This document shows, one piece after another, positions 18,026 through 25,447 of a DNA stretch of 64,000 nt. Every line of letters starts with the position of its first letter. Within the stretch, counting starts at the first letter, position 1. A program made the translations under genes and the position numbers. The DNA comes from Palsa-872 sp036495195 (GTDB lineage Bacteria; Chloroflexota; Dormibacteria; Dormibacterales; Dormibacteraceae): assembly GCA_036495195.1 (NCBI GenBank), contig DASXNH010000048.1:1-64000 (forward strand), read 5' to 3'. The notes under the pieces are model-generated. The model made no database searches, had not been told where the DNA came from, and saw nothing but the letters and a program-made list of their open reading frames with translations.

Positions 18026-18841
18026 TTATCCGGGGAAAGGCTGGGCCAGGTCGTGGTTGTCGATGAGGCGCGTTTTTCCGACCCACACGGCCAGGACGGC
18101 AAGGGTGCCTGGGGGCCTGAAGGTGTCGGGGTCGACCAGCTCGGCGTAGGCCAGCCTGGCCAGCGGCTCGGCCCCGACGATCTCCAGGATCCGCTCCCGC
18201 AGCCGGCCTGGATCCCGCATGCCCGACTGGTATGCCTCGGCGGCCCGTCTCAGGGCGAGGCTCAGGCAGCCGGCCGCCTTCCGCTCGTCGGACCCCAGGT
18301 AGGAATTCCTTGAGCTGAGGGCCAGGCCGTCGGCCTCGCGCACCGTCGGGCACACGCGGATCTCGACGCCGCTGTCGAGATCGAGCGCCAGGCGTTTGAC
18401 CACGGCGACCTGCTGGGCGTCCTTCTGGCCGAAGTACGCCCGATCGGGCTGGACGGCGCTCAGCAGCTTCGCGACAATCGTCGCCACCCCTTCGAAGTGC
18501 CCAGGACGCAGGCTCCCCTCCAGGGGCTCGGCCACGCCTCCGACCCTGACGCGGGTGCTGGCTGCTGGTGGGTACATCACGGCCGCCGTCGGCAGGTAGG
18601 CGGCCGCCACTCCTGCCTTCGAAAGCAGCTCGAGATCCCGGCCCATGTTCGTCGGGTATCGCTCGAGGTCCTCGCCGGCGCCGAACTGGATCGGGTTGAC
18701 GAAGATGCTGACGACGACCCTGTCGTTGTCACTGCACGCCCTCGCCACCAGGCTCATATGACCGGCGTGCAGGGCGCCCATCGTCGGCACCAGGCCGATC
18801 GAAAGCCCCCCGTGCCGCCACCGGCGCGACGTCTCGAGCAT
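18026..18841 (-). CDS. panC: Pantothenate synthetase
   Basis: Condenses pantoate and beta-alanine with ATP in coenzyme A synthesis. The ATP-binding VPTMGALHAGHMSLV, FVNPIQFGAGEDLERYP, the FGQKDAQQ segment and SSRNSYL are all present. The start is uncertain: ATG 18841 gives 271 residues but drops the first beta strand, whose residues (PIVLDHPGE) are encoded just upstream in the same frame with no start codon before them except an ATG at 18946 that overlaps panB by 74 bases. It follows panB directly, so the pair forms the pantothenate unit; panD is not in the window. Confidence 0.9.
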   Translation of the reverse strand: MLETSRRWRHGGLSIGLVPTMGALHAGHMSLVARACSDNDRVVVSIFVNPIQFGAGEDLERYPTNMGRDLELLSKAGVAAAYLPTAAVMYPPAASTRVRVGGVAEPLEGSLRPGHFEGVATIVAKLLSAVQPDRAYFGQKDAQQVAVVKRLALDLDSGVEIRVCPTVREADGLALSSRNSYLGSDERKAAGCLSLALRRAAEAYQSGMRDPGRLRERILEIVGAEPLARLAYAELVDPDTFRPPGTLAVLAVWVGKTRLIDNHDLAQPFPG

Positions 18842-18872
18842 CTCGCCGGGGTGGTCGAGGACGATCGGCGCG

Positions 18873-19742
18873 CTAGCCGGCGCCGTACCTGACCTCTTCC
18901 TGGGGTTCCTTTGCTCGCGTTGCCTTCGATCCGGGAGCGGCGCCATTTGCCGAGTACGTGTGCTCAGGACCCGGGAAGGAGCCCGCGCCCACCTCCCGAG
19001 CGAACTGCTGGGCGGCTTTGCCGATCTCCTCGGCCAGGTTGGCGTATCGCTTGACGAACTTGGGCGCCTTGCCGCTCGTGATGCCGAGCATGTCGTGCAG
19101 CACGAGCACCTGGCCGTCTGTCCCAGGGCCGGCCCCGATGCCGATAGTTGGAATGTGGACGGCGCGCGTGACCTGAGTGGCGACCGCGTTGGGTACACCT
19201 TCGAGCACCAGGCTGAACGCGCCGGCCTGCTCCAGCTCCCTGGCATCCGCGAGGATGCGCGCCACCTGAGATTCGCTCTTGCCCTGGACCTTGAACCCGC
19301 CCATCTGGTGCACGAACTGTGGCGTCAGCCCCAGGTGACCCATGACGGGAATCCCCATCGCCGTCAGACGCCGTGTGATCTCGACGATGCGTCCGCCGCC
19401 TTCCAGCTTCACGGCGTGCATGCCGCCCTCCTGCAGGAAGCGCCCGGCGCTCGTGATCGCCTGCTCCTCGGAGGCGTGGTACGACATGAAAGGCATGTCG
19501 CCGACCAGCAGGGCCTGTCTCGAGCCCCTGGACACGGCTTTCGCGTGGTGGATCATCTCCTCCAGCGTCACCGGCAGCGTGGTCGGGTAACCGAGCACCA
19601 CCATGCCCAGGCTGTCGCCGACCAGGAGGATGGGAATTCCCGCGTCGTCGAGAATCTGCGCGCTGAGGTAGTCGTAGGCCGTGAGCACCGCGAACCGACG
19701 GCCCTCATCCTTGAATCTCTGGACGTCCAGCACGGTCGTCAT
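18873..19742 (-). CDS. panB: 3-methyl-2-oxobutanoate hydroxymethyltransferase
   Basis: First committed step of pantothenate synthesis, transferring a hydroxymethyl group from methylene-tetrahydrofolate to ketoisovalerate. The 289-residue protein has ILLVGDSLGMVVLGY with the metal-binding Asp, LVGDMPFMSY, VKLEGG, GHLGLTPQ and the TIGIGAGPGTDGQVLVLHD block. The ATG overlaps the stop of the DUF2520 gene (ATGA). Its C-terminal 30 residues are variable and basic. Confidence 0.95.
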   Translation of the reverse strand: MTTVLDVQRFKDEGRRFAVLTAYDYLSAQILDDAGIPILLVGDSLGMVVLGYPTTLPVTLEEMIHHAKAVSRGSRQALLVGDMPFMSYHASEEQAITSAGRFLQEGGMHAVKLEGGGRIVEITRRLTAMGIPVMGHLGLTPQFVHQMGGFKVQGKSESQVARILADARELEQAGAFSLVLEGVPNAVATQVTRAVHIPTIGIGAGPGTDGQVLVLHDMLGITSGKAPKFVKRYANLAEEIGKAAQQFAREVGAGSFPGPEHTYSANGAAPGSKATRAKEPQEEVRYGAG

Positions 19743-20710
19743 TGACGAGATCTCCTTCGGGTCGCTGCCACTTTTCGGGTCAGCGCCCTTCTCGTTTGCT
19801 CGGCCGCCGCCGGTTTCAAACCGGCCAGTTCGGCGATCTCGAGCGCGACGCCGCCGAGCATACGATAAAGGTCGCTTTGGCGCCCTCTTTGGGACCGGGC
19901 AATGCCGGCGTCGAGTTCGGCGAGCGCTCTCAGGTGGCGGCCGATGGTTGCCGCGTCGCCGCGTCGGATCGGACCGGTCAGCGCCGCGATCGGCCCGCGC
20001 CTGCGGACGTTGGCGACCGCGCCTTCAGCCAGGGACACCAGGCCCTGGACGGCTTCCCTCTCGGTCCAGCCCGCCTGCTCCAGCAGGCGCACCGCCTCGG
20101 CCAGCAGCGTGACGACGTAGTTGGAGGCGAAAACCGCTGCCGCGTGGTAGACCGCCCGTTGTGCGTCATCGACCCTCTTTGGCGTGGCGCCAAGGTCGCG
20201 GGCCAGCCGGTTGAGAAGCCGGCGGAGCGATTCGCTGCTGGCGTCCACCCCGATCACGATGCCGCGGAACGCATCGGCGGGACCGGGCTCGGGAAACGAC
20301 CGCAGGGGATGAAACGAGCCCACCGCGTGGCGCCGGCGGAGGGGCGCAAGGGCACCCAGCTCGAGCGCGCCGCTGGTGTGGACGAAGGCCACACGCGCCG
20401 GGATCCTCTCACCGGATGCCGCCAGCCTGGTGGCCACGGCCGCGACGGCGTCGTCGGGCACCGTGAAGAAAACCACGGCCGGGCCCGCCGGCGCAAGACT
20501 GCCGACCAGCGCAGGCAGCCCGGTTCGAGCATGCACCAGGCGCACCTTGTGCCCGGCAGCACGTAGGCCTCCGGCCAGGCTGCGCCCCAGGTTGCCCTGG
20601 CCCGCGACGATCAGCCGCGGGGGCGGGGGCGTCTTAGGACGCGGTCGAAGACGCTGCTGCGGGGGCTTCGGGGGCTTGGCGGTTGAGTATCTCGTCGAGG
20701 TCTTTGCCAT
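19739..20710 (-). CDS. Rossmann-like and DUF2520 domain protein
   Basis: An NADP-dependent reductase-like protein: N-terminal Rossmann domain (LIVAGQGNLGRSLAGGLRAA, AVVFFTVPDDAVAAVA, FVHTSGALELGAL, GSFHPLRSF) and C-terminal helical DUF2520 domain (AVYHAAAVFASNYVVTLLAE). Genes of this type are often found next to panB/panC, as here, and some have been proposed to act in pantoate formation, but that is not shown. The start is unresolved: no ATG, GTG or TTG occurs between the ftsH stop and the Rossmann strand, so I give the ATG at 20710, which overlaps ftsH by 77 bases; a CTG start near 20615 is the alternative. Confidence 0.75.
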   Translation of the reverse strand: MAKTSTRYSTAKPPKPPQQRLRPRPKTPPPPRLIVAGQGNLGRSLAGGLRAAGHKVRLVHARTGLPALVGSLAPAGPAVVFFTVPDDAVAAVATRLAASGERIPARVAFVHTSGALELGALAPLRRRHAVGSFHPLRSFPEPGPADAFRGIVIGVDASSESLRRLLNRLARDLGATPKRVDDAQRAVYHAAAVFASNYVVTLLAEAVRLLEQAGWTEREAVQGLVSLAEGAVANVRRRGPIAALTGPIRRGDAATIGRHLRALAELDAGIARSQRGRQSDLYRMLGGVALEIAELAGLKPAAAEQTRRALTRKVAATRRRSRQ

Positions 20711-22481
20711 CAAGCGTCTCGACGACCTTGAGGCGCTCGACCACCGCATCCATCTTTTCCCGCTGGCCAGAGAGAATGGTCTTGGCCGTCTGGTACCCGT
20801 GGTTCACGATGCTGCGGATCTCCTCGTCGATCACGGCTGCGACCTCTTCGGAGTAGTTGCGCTGCTCGCCCAGGTCGCGACCGAGGAATACGAGCTCCTC
20901 GCGGTGACCCATGGCAACGGTTCCGAGCTTTTCGGACATGCCCCACTGCGTCACCATCCGGCGCGCCATCTGCGTCGCCTTCTGAATGTCGTTCTCGGCC
21001 CCCGAGGTGATGTCGCCGAAGACGAGCTCCTCGGCCACGCGACCGCCCATGATGCCGGCAATCTCATCCATCAGCTCGTCGCGGGAGATGAGGTACTTGT
21101 CCTCTTCCGGCAGGCTCAGGGTCCAGCCGAGCGCCATGCCTCTCGAGATGATCGAGATCTTGTGAACGGGATTGGTGTGCGGCAGCGCCTTCATGACAAG
21201 AGCGTGGCCCGTCTCGTGGTAGGCGATCACCTCCTTCTCGTGGTCGGAGATGCGGCGGCTCTTGCGCTCCGGACCGGCGATCACCCTGGCGATCGCTTCC
21301 TCGAGCTCGTCCATCCCGATCGTCTTCTTGTTGGCGCGCGCGGCAAGAATGGCCGCCTCGTTGATGAGGTTGGCCAGGTCGGCGCCGCTGAATCCCGGAG
21401 TCTGGCGGGCCAGGACATCGAGGTCGACCGTCGAGTCGAGTGGCTTGTTTCGGGCGTGAACATCGAGGATCGCGCGGCGGCCCTTGATGTCAGGCCGGTC
21501 GAGTGTCACGTGCCGGTCGAAACGTCCAGGTCTCAGCAGGGCCGGGTCGAGCACGTCCGGCCGGTTGGTCGCGGCGATCACGATGACGTGCGTGTTGGTG
21601 TCGAAACCGTCCATCTCCACCAGGAGCTGGTTCAGCGTCTGCTCGCGCTCGTCGTGGCCGCCGCCCAGACCGGCGCCACGCTGGCGGCCGACGGCGTCGA
21701 TCTCGTCGACGAACACGATGCAGGGAGAGTTCTTCTTGGCCTGGTCGAAGAGGTCGCGGACGCGGCTGGCGCCGACACCCACGAACATCTCGACGAACTC
21801 GGAGCCCGAGATCGAGTAGAAGGGAACGCCGGCCTCACCCGCCACCGCTTTGCTGAGCAGCGTCTTGCCGGTTCCCGGCGGGCCGACGAGGAGCACGCCC
21901 TTTGGAATGCGGGCGCCGAGTGCCACGAATTTCTCCGGGTATTTAAGGAACTCGACGATCTCCGTCAGCTCCTGTTTGGCCTCTTCGACGCCGGCCACAT
22001 CGGCAAATGTGATGGCCGGCTTGTCACCTGCAATCAGGCGCGCTCGCGAACGTCCAAACGACATGGCCTGGTTGTTGCCGCTCTGTGTCTGACGGAGCAC
22101 CCACCACATGAATGCGCCGATCAGGATGACCAGGATGATGTTCGGGAGCAGGACGCTGAGCAGGTAGTTCCCGCCATTGTTCTTGTCGAACTTGACCTGG
22201 ACGCCGGCCGCCGTTAGGTCGTCCACGAACTTGCACTCCCCAGTGCAGTCGGGAAGCACGACGTTGTGCTTCTTGCCGGCCGAATCGATCGCGATTCCAT
22301 CGGCGCCGTTGATCTCGAGTGACTTGACGGTATGGCTCTGCGCGTTGGTCATGAGGTCGGAGAAGTTCCAGTCGCTGGCGCTCTGGTTTCCCTGGAGCGA
22401 TTGCCACGTGAACCAGAACACAAGGCCGAGCAGTACGACCAGTGCGAAGTAGAACAGGCTGGAGCGGGGGAAGCGGCTCAA
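20634..22481 (-). CDS. ftsH: ATP-dependent zinc metalloprotease FtsH
   Basis: Membrane-anchored AAA+ protease for quality control of membrane and regulatory proteins. The 615-residue protein has two N-terminal membrane segments (residues 9-28 and 108-128) flanking a small periplasmic domain, Walker A GPPGTGKTLLSK near residue 200, Walker B CIVFVDEIDAVG, the second region of homology ATNRPDVLDPALLRPGRFDR and the zinc site HETGH near residue 420. It starts at TTG 22481, seven bases after AGGAGA, overlapping the tilS stop as TTGA. Confidence 0.97.
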   Translation of the reverse strand: MSRFPRSSLFYFALVVLLGLVFWFTWQSLQGNQSASDWNFSDLMTNAQSHTVKSLEINGADGIAIDSAGKKHNVVLPDCTGECKFVDDLTAAGVQVKFDKNNGGNYLLSVLLPNIILVILIGAFMWWVLRQTQSGNNQAMSFGRSRARLIAGDKPAITFADVAGVEEAKQELTEIVEFLKYPEKFVALGARIPKGVLLVGPPGTGKTLLSKAVAGEAGVPFYSISGSEFVEMFVGVGASRVRDLFDQAKKNSPCIVFVDEIDAVGRQRGAGLGGGHDEREQTLNQLLVEMDGFDTNTHVIVIAATNRPDVLDPALLRPGRFDRHVTLDRPDIKGRRAILDVHARNKPLDSTVDLDVLARQTPGFSGADLANLINEAAILAARANKKTIGMDELEEAIARVIAGPERKSRRISDHEKEVIAYHETGHALVMKALPHTNPVHKISIISRGMALGWTLSLPEEDKYLISRDELMDEIAGIMGGRVAEELVFGDITSGAENDIQKATQMARRMVTQWGMSEKLGTVAMGHREELVFLGRDLGEQRNYSEEVAAVIDEEIRSIVNHGYQTAKTILSGQREKMDAVVERLKVVETLDGKDLDEILNRQAPEAPAAASSTAS

Positions 22482-23818
22482 GTGGGCTCTCCTGAGTGGC
22501 TGTGCGGCGATTCTAACACAGCGATTTTTGACTTCTTACCAAGGGGATACGGCACCACGGATACATGCTGACCGGTGGAGCCAGGAGATGACGTGAGCTC
22601 CGAGTCGATCGCAACCCCCGGAACCCAGACGAGCTTGTCGGCCGCGAACACCAGCGGCCAGCTGTCGCGGTCTTCGCGGGGCACACGCGCGTCCACAAAG
22701 ATGTCCTGCAGCTTGCGGGTCCCGCGCCCGCCGCGCGGCCTCATCGTCAAGCCTGGGCGGCGGAATCCCAGTCGCAGGTCGACGCCGTCCGCGAAGTGAG
22801 CGGCGCGGTCGTCCGAGCAGCCGGAACAGGTGGTCACCTCGAGGCGGGCGCTGGGACGGTCTTGCCGCGCTGAGGCAGTTTGGGGCGCGACGATCTCCAT
22901 GGTCTCCCCCACGATACGCAACCGCAGGCCGCCAGGTAGGTCCACGCCCCGCCCCCCACGTCCAGGCCGCGCGAGTCGGAGCATCGATTTCAAATGAACG
23001 CGCGAGAGCGCAGGCTGACCTCCGCCCGCTTGCGCGTAGAGAATTTTCATGAGCTCGACCGCCACCGGCTCAGAGGCGGCGGCGACCGCCGAGCGATCCA
23101 GGCCGCCGTCAATCAGCGTCGCGGCAGCCTCACTGGCGATCGATTCCTGGAGCGCCGCGGCGCGCTGCGCGACGGCATACAAGCGGCGGCTCAGCCCCGG
23201 CCGGTCACGCTCGAGGGCGGGCAGGACCCCGTGCCTGATCTGCACGCGTGCGTAGGCGGTGTTGCTGTTGGCGGGATCTTCGAGCGCCACGATCCCGCGG
23301 CGGCCGAGAAAGTCGAGCACTTCGTCCCGCCAGACGGACAGCAGGGGACGAATGAAGATGCCGCGAGTCGCGGGCATGCCGCGCAGCCCCGCCAGGCCGC
23401 ACCCCCGCAGGAGGTGGAGCACGACCCCTTCGACCAGGTCATCGGCGGTATGCGCAAGGGCCACCACGTCAGCCGCCGCGCCGGCGCGCGCACGTTCGAG
23501 GAAGTCGTAGCGCAGGGTGCGGGCCGCGGCCTGCACCGAGCCGCGGTGGAGTGGTGCGGTGCGGCGCTCGGTCACCAGCTCGATGTCGAGCTTTCTGCAG
23601 AGGCCGGCAACATGCTCGGCGGCGGCCGGCGACCCTTTCTGAAGCGCGTGGTCGTAATGCGCCGCGACCACCTCGAGTCCCTGCTCTTGGGCGGCGACGA
23701 GCAGCGCGGTCGAATCGGGACCTCCTGACACCGCAGCCAGCACTCGACTGCCAGGTCGGATCAAGCCCGATCGGCGAAGACCGAGGACAAGTGGTTCGGC
23801 AGTGTCGGTGAGCAGCAT
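22478..23818 (-). CDS. tilS: tRNA(Ile)-lysidine synthase
   Basis: Converts C34 of the CAU-anticodon tRNA-Ile to lysidine so that it reads AUA. The 446-residue protein has the PP-loop SGGPDS at residues 31-36, YDHAL, ALAHTADDLVE in place of the common HhxDDQ-type motif, SVWRDEVLDFL and EDPANSNTAYARVQIRH, and a C-terminal TilS substrate-binding domain. The ATG at 23818-23816 gives the usual N-terminus; its A is also the last base of the CCA of the CAU tRNA gene directly upstream, so there is no leader or Shine-Dalgarno sequence of its own. Followed by ftsH with a TTGA overlap. Confidence 0.93.
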   Translation of the reverse strand: MLLTDTAEPLVLGLRRSGLIRPGSRVLAAVSGGPDSTALLVAAQEQGLEVVAAHYDHALQKGSPAAAEHVAGLCRKLDIELVTERRTAPLHRGSVQAAARTLRYDFLERARAGAAADVVALAHTADDLVEGVVLHLLRGCGLAGLRGMPATRGIFIRPLLSVWRDEVLDFLGRRGIVALEDPANSNTAYARVQIRHGVLPALERDRPGLSRRLYAVAQRAAALQESIASEAAATLIDGGLDRSAVAAASEPVAVELMKILYAQAGGGQPALSRVHLKSMLRLARPGRGGRGVDLPGGLRLRIVGETMEIVAPQTASARQDRPSARLEVTTCSGCSDDRAAHFADGVDLRLGFRRPGLTMRPRGGRGTRKLQDIFVDARVPREDRDSWPLVFAADKLVWVPGVAIDSELTSSPGSTGQHVSVVPYPLGKKSKIAVLESPHSHSGEPT

Positions 23819-23893
23819 GGTGGTGCCGGCTGGACTCGAACCAGCGACAACGCGATTATGAGTCGCGCGCTCTACCACCTGAGCTACGGCACC
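23818..23893 (-). tRNA. tRNA with CAU anticodon (Ile2 or elongator Met)
   Basis: A complete 73-base cloverleaf plus encoded CCA: 7-base acceptor GGTGCCG/CGGCACC, D arm GCTC/GAGC, anticodon stem CGCGA/TCGCG with loop CTCATAA, T arm GCTGG-TTCGAGT-CCAGC, discriminator A. It lacks the initiator features found in the other CAU tRNA at 24080. The anticodon stem, variable region and T arm resemble the E. coli AUA-reading tRNA-Ile2, and the next gene encodes TilS, which modifies that tRNA; however acceptor pair 4-69 is G-C rather than the E. coli C-G, and some actinobacterial elongator tRNA-Met are also similar. Isotype therefore remains open. Confidence 0.93.
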
Positions 23894-23936
23894 GCGGGAC
23901 GCCGGGCGCGCCGCAGGGCGCACTCAGCAGGAAATC

Positions 23937-24020
23937 CTATCGCGCGGCCTGTGCCCGAGCCTTCAGCTTCCGCTTCTTGGTCCGGCGCTTCGCCAGCGCC
24001 ACCCGCTTCCTTTTGTTCAC
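23937..24020 (-). CDS. 27-residue highly basic small protein
   Basis: GTG 24020 opens a 27-codon frame rich in Lys and Arg (begins NKRKRVALAKRRTKKRKLKA), preceded by GGAGAG. Short basic proteins of this kind, including AURKAIP1/COX24-type ribosome-associated peptides, are often missed by gene finders; I see only a general resemblance and do not assign a family. It lies 43 bases upstream of the CAU tRNA and shortly after a terminator, so it is probably the first gene of the transcript leading to the tRNA, tilS and ftsH. An AT-rich TTATAT lies eight bases before the GTG. Confidence 0.55.
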   Translation of the reverse strand: MNKRKRVALAKRRTKKRKLKARAQAAR

Positions 24021-24035
24021 GGCTCTCCATATAAC

Positions 24036-24059
24036 GAAAAGAGCCGGGGGACCCGGCTC
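24036..24059 (-). terminator. Intrinsic terminator after initiator tRNA
   Basis: On the minus strand GAGCCGGG (24059-24052), a 3-base loop, CCCGGCTC (24048-24041) and then TTTT form a classic rho-independent terminator 20 bases after the end of the initiator tRNA gene. Confidence 0.8.
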
Positions 24060-24079
24060 CGGGGATTGGTTCGACCAAG

Positions 24080-24151
24080 TTGCGGAGGTCGGATTCGAAC
24101 CGACGACCTTCGGGTTATGAGCCCGACGAGCTGCCGCTGCTCCACTCCGCG
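24080..24151 (-). tRNA. Initiator tRNA-Met (CAU)
   Basis: A 72-base cloverleaf with the initiator hallmarks: unpaired C1 and A72 at the top of the acceptor stem (CGCGGAG / CTCCGCA) and three G-C pairs in the anticodon stem (TCGGG-CTCATAA-CCCGA). The T arm is GTCGG-TTCGAAT-CCGAC. CCA is not encoded. The D loop is two bases shorter than that of E. coli. A terminator follows at once, so this gene is a separate unit. Confidence 0.96.
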
Positions 24152-24192
24152 TGGTGAATTATACCGCCGCCCTGTGGACTCCCCGGATCGCC

Positions 24193-24555
24193 TCAGGGCG
24201 CGGGGGTGGCGGCCGGCGCGACGGGCGAGGGTGACGGAGCCTCGGTTATGAGGTACACGCGCTCGCCCGGGCGGGCATAACCGCTCTGGCGAGCGGCCTC
24301 CTCATTGGCGGCGCCGGTGGTGGTCGACAGAACGTCTTTGTGGTAGCCCTTGTTCTCGGCCGCGAGGCGCGCGTTCTGGCGATGCAGATCGGCCACCTGT
24401 TGGCTCAGCTTGTGGCCGATGTATGCCTCCTGAGCGAATGCGTAGGCGGTCCACAGGGCGATCACGGCGACCACCGCAACGATGATGGTGCGACGCACTC
24501 CATGCCCGCTCGTGCGGACGCTGCCCGCGGCAACTATTGCTTTGCTGTGTCTCAT
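24193..24555 (-). CDS. Septum formation initiator protein (DivIC/FtsB-like)
   Basis: A 120-residue bitopic protein: cytosolic N-terminus, one membrane helix (residues about 22-43), then a coiled coil (YIGHKLSQQVADLHRQNARL) and a GERVYLITE segment, the pattern of DivIC/FtsB family cell-division proteins that link FtsL and FtsQ/DivIB. It ends in a Pro/Ala-rich tail. It sits between mazG and the initiator tRNA, a frequent position for divIC in Gram-positives. Its own promoter candidate lies 39 bases upstream. Confidence 0.82.
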   Translation of the reverse strand: MRHSKAIVAAGSVRTSGHGVRRTIIVAVVAVIALWTAYAFAQEAYIGHKLSQQVADLHRQNARLAAENKGYHKDVLSTTTGAANEEAARQSGYARPGERVYLITEAPSPSPVAPAATPAP

Positions 24556-24593
24556 GCTGCGTCGTTGGTGGAAATCCGCGTAGACGAGTGCCG

Positions 24594-24599
24594 ACTATA
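24594..24599 (-). promoter_or_regulatory. Candidate -10 box for the divIC-like gene
   Basis: TATAGT on the minus strand (24599-24594), 38 bases ahead of the ATG, in a short AT-richer gap after mazG. I see no clear -35. An imperfect GC-rich hairpin with arms ACGCC/GGCGT overlaps it upstream at about 24604-24622 and may end the mfd-mazG transcript. Confidence 0.4.
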
Positions 24600-24634
24600 A
24601 CAAACGCCCCCCGGTTTGGCGTCAGGAGCTGCGC

Positions 24635-25441
24635 CTAGCTGGTTTCGTTCCAGCGGCGAGACTGCTCGTCGTGGTCGAGCTCGTTGAAGGTAAGCCCATC
24701 CTTGCGAAGGGTGGTTTCCGCCTGAGCGAAACGCGTTCGAAATCTCTGGCCCGCAACTCGCAGGGCGTCCTCAGGGTTGACCTTGAGCTTCCGCGACAGC
24801 GAGACGACGGCAAAGAGCAGGTCGCCCATCTCTTCGAACCTCTGGCGCGCATCAGCGGCGCTCGAAAGCTCGCGTGCTTCTTGTGCCACCGCTTCCACAG
24901 TGTCGACAGCAGACGCGAGATCGAAACCGACGCGCGCTGCGCGTTTCTGCAAGCCGAGGGTCCACGCCAGCGCCGGCAGCGTCGCCGGCACCCGGTCGAC
25001 CACTGACTCGTCGTCACGCCCCGCCTTCCGAGCTTCGCTCGCCTTCTGGTGCTCCCAGTTGCGCAGGACGTCGTCGGCGTTGGCCACCTTCGTGGACCCA
25101 AAGACGTGCGGATGTCGCGTCACCATCTTGGCAGCGACCTCCTCTGACACCTGGGCGGCGTCAAAACGGGATTCGCCGGCCGCGATCTCGGCATGCATGG
25201 CCACCTGAAGGAGAAGGTCGCCGAGCTCCTCCTTTATCTTGGCGTCATCGCCAGAGTCGATGGCCTCGAGGAGCTCATACGTTTCCTCGAGCAGGTATGG
25301 CCGCAAGGATTCATGGGTTTGCTCCCGGTCCCACGGGCAGCCGTCCGGCGCGCGGAGCCGTGCGACAACCTCGAAGATCGCGTTGACGCCGGGTGAAAAC
25401 GGTCGGTCGTCTGGCCCTGGCATATGTCGTGATTCTGGCAT
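24635..25441 (-). CDS. mazG: Nucleoside triphosphate pyrophosphohydrolase MazG
   Basis: House-cleaning hydrolase that converts NTPs to NMP and pyrophosphate. The 268-residue protein has two MazG folds. The first has the metal-binding EETYELLEAI and KEELGDLLLQVAMHA (EExxE and ExxD motifs) and the linker APDGCPWDREQTHESLRPYL; the second, from residue about 150, has RQRFEEMGDLLFAVVSLSR. The ATG at 25441 is preceded by GAGGT and lies six bases after the mfd stop. Pairing with mfd is common. Confidence 0.93.
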   Translation of the reverse strand: MPESRHMPGPDDRPFSPGVNAIFEVVARLRAPDGCPWDREQTHESLRPYLLEETYELLEAIDSGDDAKIKEELGDLLLQVAMHAEIAAGESRFDAAQVSEEVAAKMVTRHPHVFGSTKVANADDVLRNWEHQKASEARKAGRDDESVVDRVPATLPALAWTLGLQKRAARVGFDLASAVDTVEAVAQEARELSSAADARQRFEEMGDLLFAVVSLSRKLKVNPEDALRVAGQRFRTRFAQAETTLRKDGLTFNELDHDEQSRRWNETS

Positions 25442-25447
25442 GTGACC

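Noticed and set aside
20376..22217. 613-codon plus-strand open frame opposite ftsH
   Set aside because: It mirrors the codon pattern of ftsH; high G+C leaves few stops on the other strand, and the translation has no recognisable domain while the minus strand encodes a full FtsH.
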